From: Candidatus Kouleothrix ribensis
GTDB lineage: Bacteria > Chloroflexota > Chloroflexia > Chloroflexales > Roseiflexaceae
NCBI GenBank assembly: GCA_016722075.1
Contig: JADKGW010000001.1
Location: 2,976,001-3,040,000 of the forward strand
Reading direction: 5' to 3'
Length of the DNA: 64,000 bases
Positions 63,680 through 64,000 of this stretch are shown piece after piece. The position numbers and the translations under genes are program-made. Under the pieces are notes generated by a model that saw nothing but the letters and a program-made list of their open reading frames with translations, was not told the DNA's origin and did no database searches. Numbering within the stretch: the stretch's first letter is position 1; every line of letters begins with the position of its first letter.

Positions 63680-64000
63680 GATGCCTCAGCGCCCCACTTC
63701 CAAGCCTGAATCAGCCCAATCCGCTGCCTGCCCGCACTGCAGCGCTTCCGCCGACCAACCCGCTGTTCTGCATCGATTGCGGCGGCCCGCTCACCGCCAC
63801 ACTGGTAACACATGCGCCGGATCACTGTCTTCTGCGGAAGCATCCGAGGTGGCTACACACGCCCAGCGCGTCGTCGGGGCCGCAACTGACAGCGACCCCG
63901 ACTCCACAACCGTCGCAAGGTTCGGTGATCGACTCAAGCAGGTTGCCGAAAATCTTCGCGCCGTTGCGCCGAAGGTCATTGAGATTGCCGCCATGATCGG
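63680..64000 (+). CDS. Zinc-ribbon protein, partial at right edge, frame apparently disrupted
   Basis: The frame from the ATG at 63680 is open to the window end (107 codons). It begins MPQRPTSKPESAQSAACPHC and ends VAENLRAVAPKVIEIAAMIG. The second half of a double zinc ribbon (LPPTNPLFCIDCGGPL) is readable only in the +2-shifted frame at about 63745-63790. CPHC and CIDC therefore lie in different frames, and the tail returns to the first frame. This means two compensating indels, either real or sequencing errors. The function is unknown; double zinc ribbons followed by a helical domain are common in Chloroflexi regulatory proteins. TATACT at 63643-63648 may be its -10 box. Confidence 0.5.

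Larger units (their letters stand above)
54417..64000. mobile_element. Candidate genomic island inserted at tRNA-Sec (right end outside window)
   Basis: The block starts at the 3' end of tRNA-Sec with a recombinase remnant. It then carries a SARP-type regulator, a decayed toxin fragment, and several genes of unknown function with lower GC and different codon use from the rest of the window. No second copy of the tRNA 3' end was found by eye up to 64000, so the right boundary is not defined. The island status is an inference from site, content and composition. Confidence 0.5.

Overview
The window is GC-rich and gene-dense. It looks like a chromosomal segment of a filamentous, Chloroflexia-type member of the Chloroflexota (Roseiflexus/Kouleothrix-like). 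That placement is inferred from the gene mix: a giant multi-GAF histidine kinase, a V4R-domain protein, an sAC-like cyclase-AAA-TPR regulator, a CruF-like carotenoid protein beside a UbiA prenyltransferase, a kinase/PP2C/vWA/FHA cassette, and a peptide-type ABC system with a lipoprotein receptor. No rRNA is present to confirm it.

Region 1 (1-11,293, minus strand) is a glycan or glycolipid assembly cluster. It holds three soluble glycosyltransferases (two GT4, one polyprenyl-phosphate-type GT2), two GT-C-like membrane proteins, a PaaK/CapK-type adenylating enzyme, a DUF362 protein, two SAM methyltransferases and a flippase-like membrane protein. Several of these genes overlap by 1-4 bases, so they are probably translationally coupled.

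Region 2 (11,454-25,986, plus strand) is a signalling block: a V4R sensor, a left-handed beta-helix protein, a response regulator with a degenerate GGDEF domain, a histidine kinase of about 3,335 residues with 16 GAF-like units, and an alpha/beta-hydrolase whose nucleophile position is glycine. Three promoters or start sites here can be read directly, including an apparent CTG start for the kinase.

Region 3 (25,999-38,283) holds a DppBC-like permease pair and a receptor whose lobes are in circularly permuted order. It continues with two UbiA prenyltransferases, the cyclase-AAA-TPR protein, the CruF-like protein, and a tRNA-Leu/tRNA-Gln operon with its own promoter and terminator. Region 4 (38,483-48,545) contains a lipoprotein metallopeptidase, small membrane proteins, an RskA-like anti-sigma factor without a sigma partner, Lon, an SH3b protein, an RMD-like GDP-sugar reductase, and 1.1 kb of GC-rich tandem repeats with no gene.

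Region 5 (48,546-54,098) is a phospho-signalling cassette: kinase with PQQ propeller, PP2C phosphatase, vWA protein, zinc-ribbon FHA protein and a small conserved-looking protein. Region 6 (54,245-64,000) looks like an island beside a selenocysteine tRNA gene. A serine recombinase without its catalytic domain runs antisense through the tRNA. It is followed by a SARP-type regulator, a decayed Tc-toxin/SpvB fragment, a lower-GC three-gene cassette of unknown proteins ending in a PD-(D/E)XK-like nuclease candidate, and a frame-disrupted zinc-ribbon gene at the right edge. This cassette is the best candidate in the window for an undescribed system.
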